Assembly: GCA_017591395.1 (NCBI GenBank) | Contig: WEDG01005181.1 | Location: 1-64,000 of the forward strand | Source of the DNA: Schistocephalus solidus | Taxonomy: Eukaryota > Platyhelminthes > Cestoda > Diphyllobothriidea > Diphyllobothriidae | Direction: 5' to 3' | Length of the DNA: 64,000 bases | Part shown: positions 1-9,720 of the stretch, piece by piece | Numbering within the stretch: position 1 is the first letter of the stretch | How the letters are laid out: each line of letters opens with the position of its first letter | Program-made: the position numbers and the translations under genes | Notes under the pieces: model-generated | Told to the model about the DNA's origin: nothing | The model's input: the letters and a program-made list of their open reading frames with translations, nothing else | Database searches by the model: none

Positions 1-9
1 CAAGTTCGT

Positions 10-86
10 CGTGCGGCGATAGTTCCGTTGTATCACTTTTGTTTCCCCCACACTGGTGCCTTGGTTCGATCCTCGGTGGTAGCACG
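10..86 (+). other. tRNA-like head of LINE-B copy B1
   Basis: A tRNA-like segment opens this B element. CGTGC at 10-14 can pair with GCACG at 82-86 as an acceptor-like stem. GGTTCGATCC at 63-72 matches a Pol III B box (T-loop). The A-box region at about 17-35 is degenerate. Related heads lie at 51091-51158 (minus) and 59877-59950 (plus), each next to B-type 5' sequence, so the tRNA-like unit seems to belong to the element. No cloverleaf good enough for a functional tRNA can be drawn. It could be a captured internal promoter or a SINE-like fusion. Confidence 0.4.
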
Positions 87-260
87 TATTTTGCACGATT
101 CCTGAAGGATATATTTTTGACTTCCATGATAGATCGCAAAAACGATAATGGATGTTTAAATATGGGACGAAGATTATATCTGAAGCAACTTTATGAATAA
201 AATATTGAAATGACTCAGTCCTCTGTAGACTGGAAGATCTCGTGGACTTGATAGCAAGAA

Positions 261-455
261 GTGCACAAGAGGAGGATATCGGACGTTTCCACTGTTGTTC
301 TGCAGGTGTTTATGAGGATGAAGAGTATGTCAAATAGAATCCAAAGCTTAATAAATAAAGTCCGCAAGAGTGACCAGTTGATTGAAATCTGGAAAGGAAA
401 AAATTCATCGGAGTTCGAAAATTTTAAACCGAATTTGAAGGGCGTGCTAGTGTAA
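261..455 (+). pseudogene. short conserved reading frame in the LINE-B 5' region
   Basis: A frame of about 64 codons contains MSNRIQSLINKVRKSDQ. The inverted B copy at 50551-50976 encodes the closely similar MSNRIQSYINKVRKSEQ in a longer frame, so protein-level conservation is plausible. The residues are basic and helix-prone, with no recognised domain. It may be a small upstream ORF or the N-terminal part of ORF1. Here it is cut at about 447 by a foreign RT fragment. Confidence 0.35.
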
Positions 456-566
456 GCGGTGTCTTTCAAGGCACCTTGCTAGGTCCTCTTTTGTTTTGTG
501 CTTTATATTAATGATATTTCATCAGAAGTTAAACACTCTCAGTCTTTTATTTATGCGGACGATCGC
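447..566 (+). pseudogene. orphan RT catalytic-motif island inserted in the B1 5' region
   Basis: About 120 bp reads as the RT core from SGVFQGT through LGPLLF and YIND to YADD, i.e. motifs B to C of a CR1-like RT. The homologous place in the inverted copy (about 50730-50760) runs from the flank before 447 straight to the flank after 566 (AAGGTCAAGG) with no RT sequence. The island is closest to families B and C but diverged from both. It is probably filler DNA captured during repair or template switching. A similar island lies at 26869-26967. Confidence 0.6.
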
Positions 567-1130
567 AAGGTCAAGGTTGAAGGCGAATGGTTCAAATTTG
601 AAGATAAGTGAATTCTCGAATTTCAAACCGATTGCTTCGTTTCCTGTAGAAAATATAAGCTGAATTATTGACAATTTATTGAATTTTTACCTCATTATCA
701 GCTGCACACACTTGCAGTTCTTGCAATTGCAAAAGGGGGAAAGATACAGTTTTTAAACTTTTTCACCCTACATAGCCTCATTAAAGTTCTCACAGATTTA
801 CGTCAAAAGGACGGAATATAAAAGGTTAATTCTAGAAATAAAGTTGAAATTTTGTAAGTTTACCTTATTTCCAGCGAAGAATAATTTGCAGTAACTGGTA
901 TACCAGTTGATATAATTTTTCATCCTGCATAGCCTCTTCGCTAATTCTATTTTTCAGTTTAAACTCGTAACCTAGCAGATATTTGCTTGCAGTGCCTTGC
1001 TTAAAACACATATTTCAAATATTACATCTTTTATTCCGCAAAACGTCACTAGTGACAATTTTTCCTTTCGTATTATCGATTTTGAAAAAAATACTTTATA
1101 TTTTAAAAATCAATATGAAAACCCCAGTCA

Positions 1131-1835
1131 GTGCTTAGACGCAAACATCCTCTTCGCATAAAACATCCACTAGAGCAACCCACCTTAAGCAAGAAGAAAT
1201 TAGACCTTGACGCCCTGGAAAACTGTAATACCTTTATGTCTAAATAGGGTGCTCTCTTCACGATCCTTGGTAACATTTTTGAGGGAAATTTGTCTTCGAT
1301 CACTTCTCAACAATGCGTGAAACTAGAGCCTTTTATAAACATGGTCAGTACCGAGTCAATTGACCGACATAAGAGAAGTTTCAATTTTTCTTTTTTAAAA
1401 AAACGTCCCCAAGAGTAAAAATCCCCTGGACGTTGCATTTTCATTTCCTTTACTCATGCGGCTTTAACTTTAAAGTCGCTGAAGCTAAAAGGTTGTCTTC
1501 CCGTAGCAAAAAAACCACCAAATCTGGTCAAACCTTTTTCAGCGATTGAAGTTGACCTTATTTTCTCTAAGCATGAGCACTCAGCTCAATATTTTGAAAA
1601 AGCAAGTTGTTTATCTGTAGGATAAAACCCCAATTGAACGTCGGGTTTCACCCTCATTAGCAAACAAGAAGCCTTCGTCTACACCTTCAATATCAAAAGT
1701 TATCTCAGAGGTTTGTCCTGTAGCTAATGCAAGCCCACGGCCCTCCGGATCGACAGGAATTTCGATTCCAGCTGAATCTTCACCCGTTAACCTTGTTCCT
1801 GGTTTGAGTGAAATTGTGTCAGAGCCACTTCTTTC
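1131..1835 (+). pseudogene. LINE-B ORF1 remnant (unrecognised conserved domain)
   Basis: In one frame, interrupted by a TAG near 1243, the sequence reads LDLDALENCNTF, then GNIFEGN, then MVSTESIDRHKRSFNF, and after further breaks GFNFKVAEAK. The same domain is readable in C elements (10412-10990, 44824-45130) and in B6 (49819-50073), with shared FLYSCGFN and LPILV motifs. No known family is recognised. Its position upstream of EN/RT makes it ORF1, presumably RNA-binding. Downstream it turns Pro/Ser-rich before EN. Frameshifts near 1390 and 1500 break it. Confidence 0.55.
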
Positions 1836-1891
1836 TATACTACTTCTTTAGATACTATTAACTTTTCAAACATGTCCCAATTGGCCAGATC

Positions 1892-2110
1892 AGTTACTAG
1901 AAATGACAACATTTTAGATTTAATTTTTACAAATGATGTCCACCCTCTCTTTAAAAATTTTCATCATGATCATTTCACAAGTGATCACGCAAGAATTCAC
2001 TGTTGTTTTCCAGTCCCCCTTCTTACGAAGCCTGAGGTTAAAATGCAATAACCTCAACTTTTGCTAACACAAAACCATGAAATGTAAATAATTTCGTAAG
2101 CACTCTAGAT
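1892..2110 (+). pseudogene. LINE-B APE endonuclease, C-terminal fragment
   Basis: The frame reads TRNDNILDLIFTNDV followed by FTSDHARIH. These are the LDLIF and SDH motifs of the apurinic-like endonuclease of non-LTR elements, with the catalytic Asp-His pair kept. The N-terminal motifs (NARSL, TES, GDFN) are missing between the ORF1 remnant and this point, so an internal deletion removed about two thirds of the domain. Related B2 sequence at 6600-6700 is cut at the same SD motif. Confidence 0.7.
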
Positions 2111-2462
2111 TGGCATAGCATATTTTCAATCATCGATCCAAACTTTTCCGTGAGCTATTGCAGAGCCTCACAGAACAAATCCAGGCTTTTAATCCCGTTT
2201 AAGATTTTTTTAATTCAAATACAGCTTCTTCTACTGTTCCAGTTTTCTCCAGAACAGACTTAAAAAAATTACAGAAACAACTTAAAGATTCATCTAAAAG
2301 CTCTTTTGTCAGTTCATTTAAGGATTGCACAAATATTTGAATAAGCATCGAAAATTAGGCTCGCGAGAGATAAGCGTAGGGAGTCTCGGGCACTAAGTGA
2401 TAGCAATTCATCCAAATCTGTTGCTCATATCTTCCATGTTTGGTCATCGGCTAAGGGTCTGA

Positions 2463-4150
2463 ATGTTACTCCGCCCTTACTCGACTGTAACAAAAACATT
2501 TGTTACAGACGATTTGGGCAAAAGCAGAGTTGTTAAATTGTTTTTTGCCAACCAGTTTACCACTGAAACTAGCCCCACTCCCACAATTCCTCTGCTTTCA
2601 AATTCGCTTCTAACAACCATCAATTTCTCGCCTTCATGTATTCAAAAGGAAATAGCTCACCTAAAAAATTCACATTCGTTTGGAATAGATAACATTCCAA
2701 ACTCACTTATTAAACAGTTAAGGGATTTTCCACCTTTACTAAGCAAGTTATTCTCAGTATTTCTCGAAAAATGGTTTCTTCCCCTGATTACTGGAAAAAC
2801 TTCTATTATAATACCAGCTTTTAAATCTGGTTCCCGCTCGGACATTCATAACTATCGTGGTGTTCATAAAACGCCCTCTCTTGCTAAACTCTTCGAAAAA
2901 CTAATTGCAAAACAAATCACGGATGTTTGCATAAGCAATCAAATTATCAACTTTTTCCCAACACGGCTTCTTACCGGACCGCTCTTGTGAAACCTGCCAC
3001 ATGTCTTTTCTAAATCTACTAACCTCTCTTCGTAATGCTCATCTCTCTGTGGTAGTTATCTATTTTGATCTTAGTAAGGCATTCGATAAAAGTGCTCATA
3101 AAACGACTTCTAGCTAAACTAGAAGCTATGGATTTTTGTAGTCCCCTTACTGACTTTATTAGATCATACCTAAATGATCGAAAGCAAAACGTTTAGTAGG
3201 GTCCTCATACTCAAGTGCTACCCCGATTGTTAGTGGTGTCCTTCAAGGTACCGTATTAGGTCCTTTGTTGTTCTTACTGTATATAAATGATATTTCATCG
3301 ATAGTTAAAATTCTCAATCTTTTATTTATGCTGATGACCTCAAATGCGTGTATTCCTTCTCTAACTCTACGACCGAAAGGTGCTTAGAACAAATTCATTC
3401 AGACTTAGACGCTCTTTCGGCCTGGAGCTCCACATGGCTAATGGAGTTCTCACCTACTAAGTGTCGCTACATGAGTTTTTGGGGCCTGTAAGGCTGCCGC
3501 AACCTCTTATCTTTTGAAGGTTGCCCTATGATTGAATGTTCCTCTACCAATAAATTAGATCTTTCACCTCATGCCGATAGAATTACGGCCAAAGCTGCTC
3601 AGATTTGTGGCTTTATTTCTTATAATTTCTACCTTCCTGTAATTAACTTAAGACTTTATCGTATGTTTGTACTTCCCATTCTTGAATTTTGATGTCCTTT
3701 CTTCGGTTGAATGAACGAATCTAGCCGTTCAAAAATTGAAAATGTATAAAACTTTTCACAAATAAAATTCTGTTTCCGACTCTTTCAAGTTCTTCCAACT
3801 CAACAAGATGCCAGCTAATGAAGCTAAAATTTCTTTGGGTCAGAAGACTTGAAGCAGGCTTTTGTCTCCTTTTCCGACTAAATAATAGTTCAACTCTCCC
3901 CAAGCTTTCTGTCATTACCCCTGTTAATCTTCCGTATAACCTAAGAAATTCTGCACTAATTATACCTCCCCTTGCATCCTGCACGTGTAAACGCTCTCTC
4001 TTCTTTGCTTCTAGGTATAGGTTTTTTTGGAATAACTTGCCAATTGAAATTAGGTCGTTAACTAGTCTATCTGCATTCAAGCGAAGACTGCACATTTATC
4101 TTAACACTGATTCTATTAACCTTTTTATTTTCCTCATCTTTTCCCAGTAG
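2463..4150 (+). pseudogene. LINE-B reverse transcriptase and C-terminal region, broken
   Basis: The first open stretch (2463-2990) carries the RT fingers: LKNSHSFGIDNIPNSLIK, KSGSRSDIHNYRGV and a decayed QHGFLPDRS. After a frame change come YFDLSKAFDK (motif A, about 3060-3090), GVLQGTVLGPL (about 3235-3265) and FIYADDLKC (motif C, about 3318-3345). The catalytic aspartates are readable but the frame is split at least three times. From 3560 to 4150 lies the thumb/C-terminal region ending in NNLPIEIRSLTSLSAFKRRL, a typical CR1-like tail. The copy is dead by frame, not by active-site loss. Confidence 0.8.
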
Positions 4151-4526
4151 CTTTCCCCATGACTCGGAGAAAGGACCATCGGGAATTTAAGTGACCCTCT
4201 TGAAACTATATTTTCGCTACCTCGGGTCGCCCATGAACTATGATGTCTCCTTATATCACCAGTCATCCAAACAATGACGTCATTCGGACGTACACATTCG
4301 GTGGTCCACAGTCTAAAATTCTACCGTTTCTTTGGATACTAACCATCATCAGAATTCAATTCTGGATCCTAAGATGCTGAGGACTTAAGTTCATTGACGC
4401 ATTTTCTGGAGATTTTGTTTCATACGCCTAAGTGATCAAGAACGAATCACCTCGACGTTTCATTATCTCATTCTGAAATGCTACTACCGTATTACCCTAC
4501 TCTACCATTTGACCATTTTTTCCTAA

Positions 4527-4613
4527 GCAGTTTTTTCTCCTACCTTCTATTAAAAAATGAAGGCTTATTGAACTCTGCCTCCATTTTTTAATGGTAGGAG
4601 TTTTTTTCACTGC
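4527..4613 (+). other. U-rich internal-loop hairpin (ENE-like), LINE-B1 3' UTR
   Basis: Lower stem GCAG 4527-4530 with CTGC 4610-4613; internal loop of T6 (4531-4536) against T7 plus CA (4601-4609); upper stem CTCCTACC 4537-4544 with GGTAGGAG 4593-4600. The hairpin continues through an A/T-rich stem (ATTAAAAAATG with CATTTTTTAAT) to a loop at about 4565-4577. It is sense-oriented, about 170 nt before the element's end. The shape fits ENE RNA elements that bind poly(A). An RT-recognition hairpin is the alternative. Confidence 0.6.
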
Positions 4614-4784
4614 CTATTTTTTCTAGTTCACCATTAATTTTAAAACATCGCTAACTGTTGACATAGCAGAACAAGTTATGTATTTGTACATTTTATCTGC
4701 ACACATTGTCATGACTTTATTTCGTTACTAATGTTTGCTTAGACAGTGCCTTGCCGGTGCTAACCAAATATAAATTTCAAATTA

Positions 4785-5345
4785 TAAAAGGGCTAACACA
4801 ATTGCAGTCTGTTTACAGTTTCTTTGTCTTTGCTAGGAACCGGGATTCTGCCTCAGGCAAGAGTACATCCATGTACGGTTGCTCACTGTCTGCCGAAGAA
4901 GTCAACGAGTGCAGGCTGCAGAGACGTTGCCGTATCCCTCAAGGTATCACATGGGATCGGGTTCAGATGCCGTGCACTCTGTCAAAAAGGAAAACAGATT
5001 CTACTGCGTTGGCGCCCAGAATTCTTGGAAACTGTTCTGAATGCAAAATCTAGTAAAAGTTATCTTAAAAAAGAATAATTTCGCTGGATTTTTATATTAT
5101 GGGGAAGTTTATTCCATATGGCTATGGCGTTTACCGAAAAGAATCAACGATAATTAACCATGCGAGCTAATGGAAGAAATAAAAAGGTATTGCGATGACT
5201 GCTGCGCCGAGGGTGGTCAAGCTGCCTCGTACCGTTTACTCCCTTACTAATCTTAGGAAGCTTGACCACTCTCGTCGCACCAATCATCGAGATGTGTTTT
5301 TATTTCTTCCTCTGGCAAGTACAGTTCGATACCGCCAGTTTGCGG
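4785..5345 (-). mobile_element. LINE-A fragment (RT C-terminus and start of 3' UTR)
   Basis: The minus strand reads FFSVNAIAIWNKLPHNI near 5100-5160, the C-terminal motif of family A, and continues into sequence that matches 45711-46180 and 44310-44690 (the AACCGGGATTCTGCCTCAGG segment). It lacks the A hairpin and tail: it starts abruptly at the B1 3' end at about 4785. At its other side (about 5345) it joins B2 sequence. It is a truncated fragment squeezed between two plus-strand B copies. Confidence 0.65.
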
Positions 5346-6700
5346 CAATTTAAATGAATATTATTTTCTCGAAGCATGAGTACTCAGCTCAATATTTGAA
5401 ATAAGCTGTTCATCTGTAGAGATAAAAACCCAATGGAACTTCGGGTTTCACCCTCATTAGCAAACCAGAAGCCTAGGTCTACGTCTACATTACCAAAAGT
5501 TATCTCAGAGTTCGGCCCTCTTGCTAATGCAAACCCACGGCCCTCCGGATCAACAGGAATTTCAATTCCACTTGAATCATTACCCGTTCACATTGTTACT
5601 GGTTCGCTTGAAATCGTGTCAACGTCACTTCTTTCCCCTCCCAAGAAAAACCGCCTGCTATAGCTGTAAAATATAGTAAACCTACGAAAACCCCCAGTAA
5701 ATCTGAGTCATTTACTAAGCCAGTCGTCAAAATCAGTAATGTCATTACCGATGGGAAACGTGCTAACACCTCAGCATCTACAATCGATGCGAACGCTCAC
5801 GTTAGTATTTTGCCCAACCTACAAAGTGTCGAAAAATCCCCAAATAATTTAGTCTTCTAATTATGTAACTGTTTTTAGGAATCATTTATTCCTTTTTGAA
5901 ATGCCCGTTTTCCGCCAATTCATGGTAACTTCCCTGAGAATCTCATTTCTTTGCCACCCCTTTCTTTCCCACACCACGTTATAGTCTTCACTTCCATGGT
6001 TTTCATCCGAATATGCCGTTTACAATGATCTCAGTACTTTCAACAGTAACATTTCAGCAAATTGTAGACAAGATCAATTTGGTTTCCCACCATTTGTTTC
6101 TTCTGTCCAGTTTTCTTCATCACCCCCAAAATTTCTTTGCTTATAAAAACTGGTGAGCGTAACCTGCAGATCAAGAATACACTCAGTTAAGTTTCACTCA
6201 TTGCGAGATCACTTTTAAATAAGATAGCTGAGCTTAGAGCAGAAGCTTTTGAGCTTTATCTAGATGTACTGTGCATCACTGAATCCGCGGCTAACTTTCT
6301 TGTTTCCGACTCGACGCTCGCTATAGATAATTTAAATTTTTACTAACAAGACCACGCTGAAAAACATGGTGGTGGTTGTATTCCTTATATTAATTCACCC
6401 TTTGCAAATTTCCCTTTTCAGCTGAGCATTTTGTCCTTTTCTGGAAAGGTATGCTTTGTTTCAGTCATCCTCTCGCACAATAAAAAAAGTGCTAATTGGC
6501 TGTGTCCATAATCCTCCGTGTTATTCTGGCAATGAAAGCGAGCTATGTGAACTGTTTGAAAAAGTCGCAGACTCAAATTGATGTTAGTTCAGTGACTAGA
6601 AATGACAGCATTTAGATTTTATTTTTACAAATGACGTCCACCCTCTCTTTATGAATTTCTATCGTGATCTATTCACAAGTGATCTAGCATTAATTGGGAG
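5346..6700 (+). mobile_element. LINE-B copy B2, ORF1-to-EN segment only
   Basis: The segment starts with the same sequence as B1 near 1560 (GAGTACTCAGCTCAATATTT) and continues colinearly through the ORF1 tail (open at 5433-5663, Pro/Ser-rich) and a spacer to the EN. It stops at about 6700, inside the EN SDH motif, where LINE-D sequence begins. It has no RT, no 3' UTR and no hairpin. Point mutations and stops throughout show an old copy. Confidence 0.7.
6185..6700 (+). pseudogene. LINE-B2 APE endonuclease remnant
   Basis: Codons give NARSLLNKIAELRAEAFEL and LDVLCITES (motif TETW changed to TESA), then HGGGCIPYI for the GGG strand, VILSHN, and finally TRNDSI with FTSDLA where SDH should be, so the catalytic His is lost. 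The GDFN motif is absent: sequence jumps from KVADSN to SVTRND near 6578, an internal deletion of roughly 150 bp. Several stops and frame changes confirm a pseudogene. Confidence 0.65.
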
Positions 6701-6739
6701 TCCTTCCGAAATGTTCTTCTGCAACTTATTGACAACCAC

Positions 6740-8051
6740 TGCCCGCTAACGAGTGTCCATCACAGCAAGCGTCCTGGGTGGCTAGACAGCAACTTAAAAA
6801 GGGAAATAAACAGGAAGCACAAGTTGTGGAGAAAATATTGCGAGTCTAATCAAGTCGCCTATTTTAATAGGTATAAAGCACAGAGAAACAAAATGAGAAG
6901 CCTTATTCTTAAAACGCGAAGAGAATTTGAGAAGACTTTGCTGCAAAAGGCAACGCAGAATCCAAAGTTAGTCTACAGTTACCTCCGCTGATGAACAAGG
7001 AGTAGGCATCTTATACCGCTGATAAAGACTGCCATGGGCGTCGAAATTTCTGAAAACAGGGAAAAAGCCCAGTACTTTTCACAGTTCTACCACTCAGTCA
7101 TCACAAACAAGGCAAGGTTCCTTCATCCCTTCAGTGCATAACGCGCCAACTGCAAGCATTAGCCACATGCTATTCTCAGAATTTACGATCCAAAGGTAAT
7201 TAAAGGAAATAAAAGAGTCGAAACCCCCAAGACCAGACGAGCTTCCACCCAAGCTTCTGAAAGAACTCGCAAATGAAATTTACGCACCTCCGTCAGTGCT
7301 CTTTTAAAAGTCATTTGACTCCGGAACACTTCCTATCGAGTGAAAGCTGGCACATATAACTTCCTCTGTAGAAAAGCGGTAGCTGGGCGTCAGTGACAAA
7401 CTACAGGCCCATAAGCTTGACATGCATCCTTGGCAAGATGATGGAAAGGATCATCAAGAGCAAATTGGTGAAATTCCTAGAAACTCATAATTTGTTATCA
7501 AGCTGTCAACACGGGTTCAGAAAAGGAAGACCCTGCACAACAAATTTTCTGTATTCGCTCCAGAGGTGGATCCAAGCACTCGAAGATAAACACGCGGTTC
7601 ACATCACCTTCATTGACTTTCAAAATGCCTTCGATACTGTGCCGCACGAGAGACTGCCGTACAAGCTAGAACGAATTAGAATCAGAGCTAACCTCCTCAA
7701 GTGGATCGAAAACTTCCTCGTGGGTTGGCGCAGGTTGTGTGCATCGACCAAGAGAGGTCAAGTTCTGCTGCGGTCAAGAGTGGGGTTCCTCAGGGTTCAG
7801 TACTAGGGCCAACACTGTTTCTAATATAAGTGGACGATTGTGTCAAGAATCTGGACTGTGAAGCAACAATGTTTGCCGATGACATTAAAATCTGGAATGT
7901 AATTCAGAGCCCTGCTGACGAAGATAAACTACAGGTCAACCTTACTCGGTTGGAGGTGTGGTCGAATCATTGGATTTTGCGGTTAAACGTTGATAAGTGT
8001 ACAATACTTCGCTTAGGCACCCCATCTAGATCTGCCAAAAGTAGAAGCTAG
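6740..8051 (+). pseudogene. LINE-D2 linker and reverse transcriptase, frameshifted
   Basis: The linker (about 6740-6990) is rich in Lys/Arg: GWLDSNLKREINRKHKLW. RT fingers follow with MTNYRPISLTCILGKMMERI (7393 on), QHGFRKGRP, FIDFQNAFDTVPHERL (motif A; Asp kept), then RVGFLRVQY in one frame where VPQGSVLGPTLF is expected, marking a frameshift near 7785. The next open stretch (7830-8051) begins with DDCVKNLDC and has FADDIKIW (motif C, intact). A gap of about 150 bp near 7300-7390 is also out of frame. Confidence 0.8.
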
Positions 8052-8101
8052 ATTCTTAACATTGAACCCTTAAAGACATCGAAAACCAAAAGGACTTTGG
8101 T

Positions 8102-8695
8102 GTGCTGACGACCACCTCCTTAAAACCATCCTCTCACTTCTCGAAATTGGCAAAGAGTGCAATCGCGGTGCTGCATGCCATCAGACGAGCCTTTTTGGAT
8201 TTCGATGAAGATCTCTTCGCTAAGACTTTTGGAACATGCATTAGGCCGCATTTGGAATATGATGTGCAAGCCTGGAAACCCTGGATAGTTCAAGATCAGA
8301 ACTGCCTCGAAAGAGTACAGAGGAAAGCCACCGAACTGGTTAGGAGTCAAAGCTCCTTGCCATATCCAACCCGCGTAATGAATCTTAATCTGTTCCCTTT
8401 GAGTTATAGGCAAATGCGTGGTTATCTCCTGCAGACATTCCGCATTTTGAAGGGATTGGATTGTTGCCTGGAATTCTCGGACTTCTTTGAAGTTGCCGCC
8501 ACGACCCATCTCCGAGGTCACCTATTGAAACTGCACGTCCAGCAGGCGAGACTGGATGTGCGCAAGTTCTCCTTCTCCGTTAGAGTGGTTAAAACCTGGA
8601 ATGCCCTCCATGAAGACGTTGTGATGTCACCATCGCTGGAAAGCTTTAAAAGGAACCTTGACAGTTTAATGCTCCAAAACGAGCCTGAGCGATGA
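8102..8695 (+). pseudogene. LINE-D2 RT thumb/C-terminal domain, open for 197 codons
   Basis: Continuous frame with SLKPSSHFSKLAKSAIAVLH, IRPHLEYDVQAWKPW, LERVQRKATELV, LFPLSYRQMRGYLLQTFRIL and VVKTWNALHEDVV, the conserved C-terminal region of CR1-type LINE polymerases in this window (compare 16563-17114). Its natural N-terminal partner is the RT at 7393-8051, separated by a stop and frame change near 8051-8100. The ATG at 8102 is fortuitous. Only the element RNP would use it. Confidence 0.75.
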
Positions 8696-8989
8696 GGAAT
8701 TTATCTTAACCCTCGAGACTCACGCACCACTGGTCATATTTTATGATTGCCTTTTGTACTTTTGCAACCCACATGGTTTCTCTGTATACCACACTTAATT
8801 TAACGTTACAAATAGGGTACTCAAAGGCCCATGCATATTTCCCTCAGTAAATTGAATTAAATTGAAAAGGACAAAGACTTGCTGCGTCGTTCATGGAGGA
8901 GAGATGCTGCCAGCCCAATGAGTCAAAAAGGTTATTAATTAAGCTCATATCTGCGAGGTCAAAAGCATGATAGGTACGAACGGCGCTAG

Positions 8990-9720
8990 CCTTTTTCCAA
9001 TGAGACAATCGGAAGACAACAGTGAATTCATGTATGGTCACTTTGGGAGAGGCCCTGCTTAAAATGAACGACGAGGGGAGCAATGTCATTTGTGAAAATC
9101 AGGTCTAAAATATGCTTGTCTCTCGTTGAAAAACGGACAAGCTCTGACCAATAAGAATAATAAATGGTATCAATGAAAGGCTGAAATCAAGGTGGACAAA
9201 AGTTTAAAATCCATTCAATTTTAGGAAACTTAAAATCCCCAGCGATTATTTTAATGTTAAAATTGGACTCCGAAACCAATTTAAAAATTTCACAAAGTTT
9301 TTTTGCATCATCATCGGATGATGAATTAGGCGGGTTGTCAATACATGGGAGAATCGCCTTTTGCTGGGGCGACAGGATAATGGATGCGAAGCAGTAACTA
9401 ACAGAGAATTGCGTAACATCTATATCAAACGGAAGTGCTTAAATGAAGCTTTAATATAGAGAAGCCAACCATCAACACACTTGCTAATGCGTTCTTGACG
9501 GTAGAGATCGTACTGGTCTACGATAAGCAAAGAGTCAGAAATTAAGGGATGGGTCGAAGATTCAGTATCACACAAAACATCGGGCATTAACTCAAAAGCA
9601 ATGGCTCTCAGTTGGACCATCTTATTCATAACAGATCTAGCATTAAGTAATATGAAATTTAGCGTACTTCGAGTATCCAAGAGGGGGTTATCTTTATTTA
9701 TAAAAAACAATTTGGAGGTG
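8990..9720 (-). pseudogene. LINE-C2 APE endonuclease remnant
   Basis: The open stretch 9420-9710 gives LLNARSVMNKMVQLRAIAFE, then PDVLCDTESSTH (TETW decayed to TESS), DQYDLYRQER and LLYIKASF. Lower coordinates give IKIIAGDFKFPKIEW (GDFN changed to GDFK), RQKHILDLIF-like text and the SDH region near 9020-9060. The GGG strand is disrupted (CVDGWLLY). With GDFN and GGG altered the nuclease would be inactive. The RT partner is absent. Confidence 0.65.

Larger units (their letters stand above)
1..4795 (+). mobile_element. LINE-B copy B1 (CR1/Jockey-like non-LTR retrotransposon), degenerate
   Basis: In order on the plus strand: tRNA-like head, 5' region of about 1 kb, ORF1 remnant (1131-1835), EN C-terminus (about 1892-2110), linker, RT (2463-3560), RT C-terminal region (to 4150), and a 3' UTR with a U-loop hairpin, ending near GTGCTAACCAAATATAAATT at about 4770-4790. 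The EN N-terminal half is missing, and stops and frameshifts interrupt all frames, so the copy is dead. The first 1.6 kb recurs inverted at 49770-51163. This is the longest B copy here and may begin left of the window. Proteins would act in the retrotransposition RNP, with EN nicking the target and RT copying from the 3' end. Confidence 0.8.
6701..8865 (+). mobile_element. LINE-D copy D2 (CR1-like), 5' truncated
   Basis: Begins abruptly at the EN-RT linker and runs through RT to the 3' end, where CCCTCAGTAAATTGAATTAAATTGAAAA (about 8835-8864, shown here only as a repeat of AAATTGAATT) forms a short tandem tail. The 3' UTR is only about 170 nt and holds no U-loop hairpin. At 8866 it abuts C2 on the opposite strand. 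Frameshifts break the coding region, but long open stretches remain, so decay is moderate. Confidence 0.8.

Noticed and set aside
10..86. A functional tRNA gene
   Set aside because: No copy has acceptor stem, D arm, anticodon arm and T arm together; A-box, B-box and stem are split among three diverged copies.
4531..4607. T6/T7 runs as Pol III terminators
   Set aside because: They occur in pairs at matched positions inside a stem in Pol II-type LINE 3' UTRs, so a structural role explains them better. Not fully excluded, given the tRNA-like head of B.
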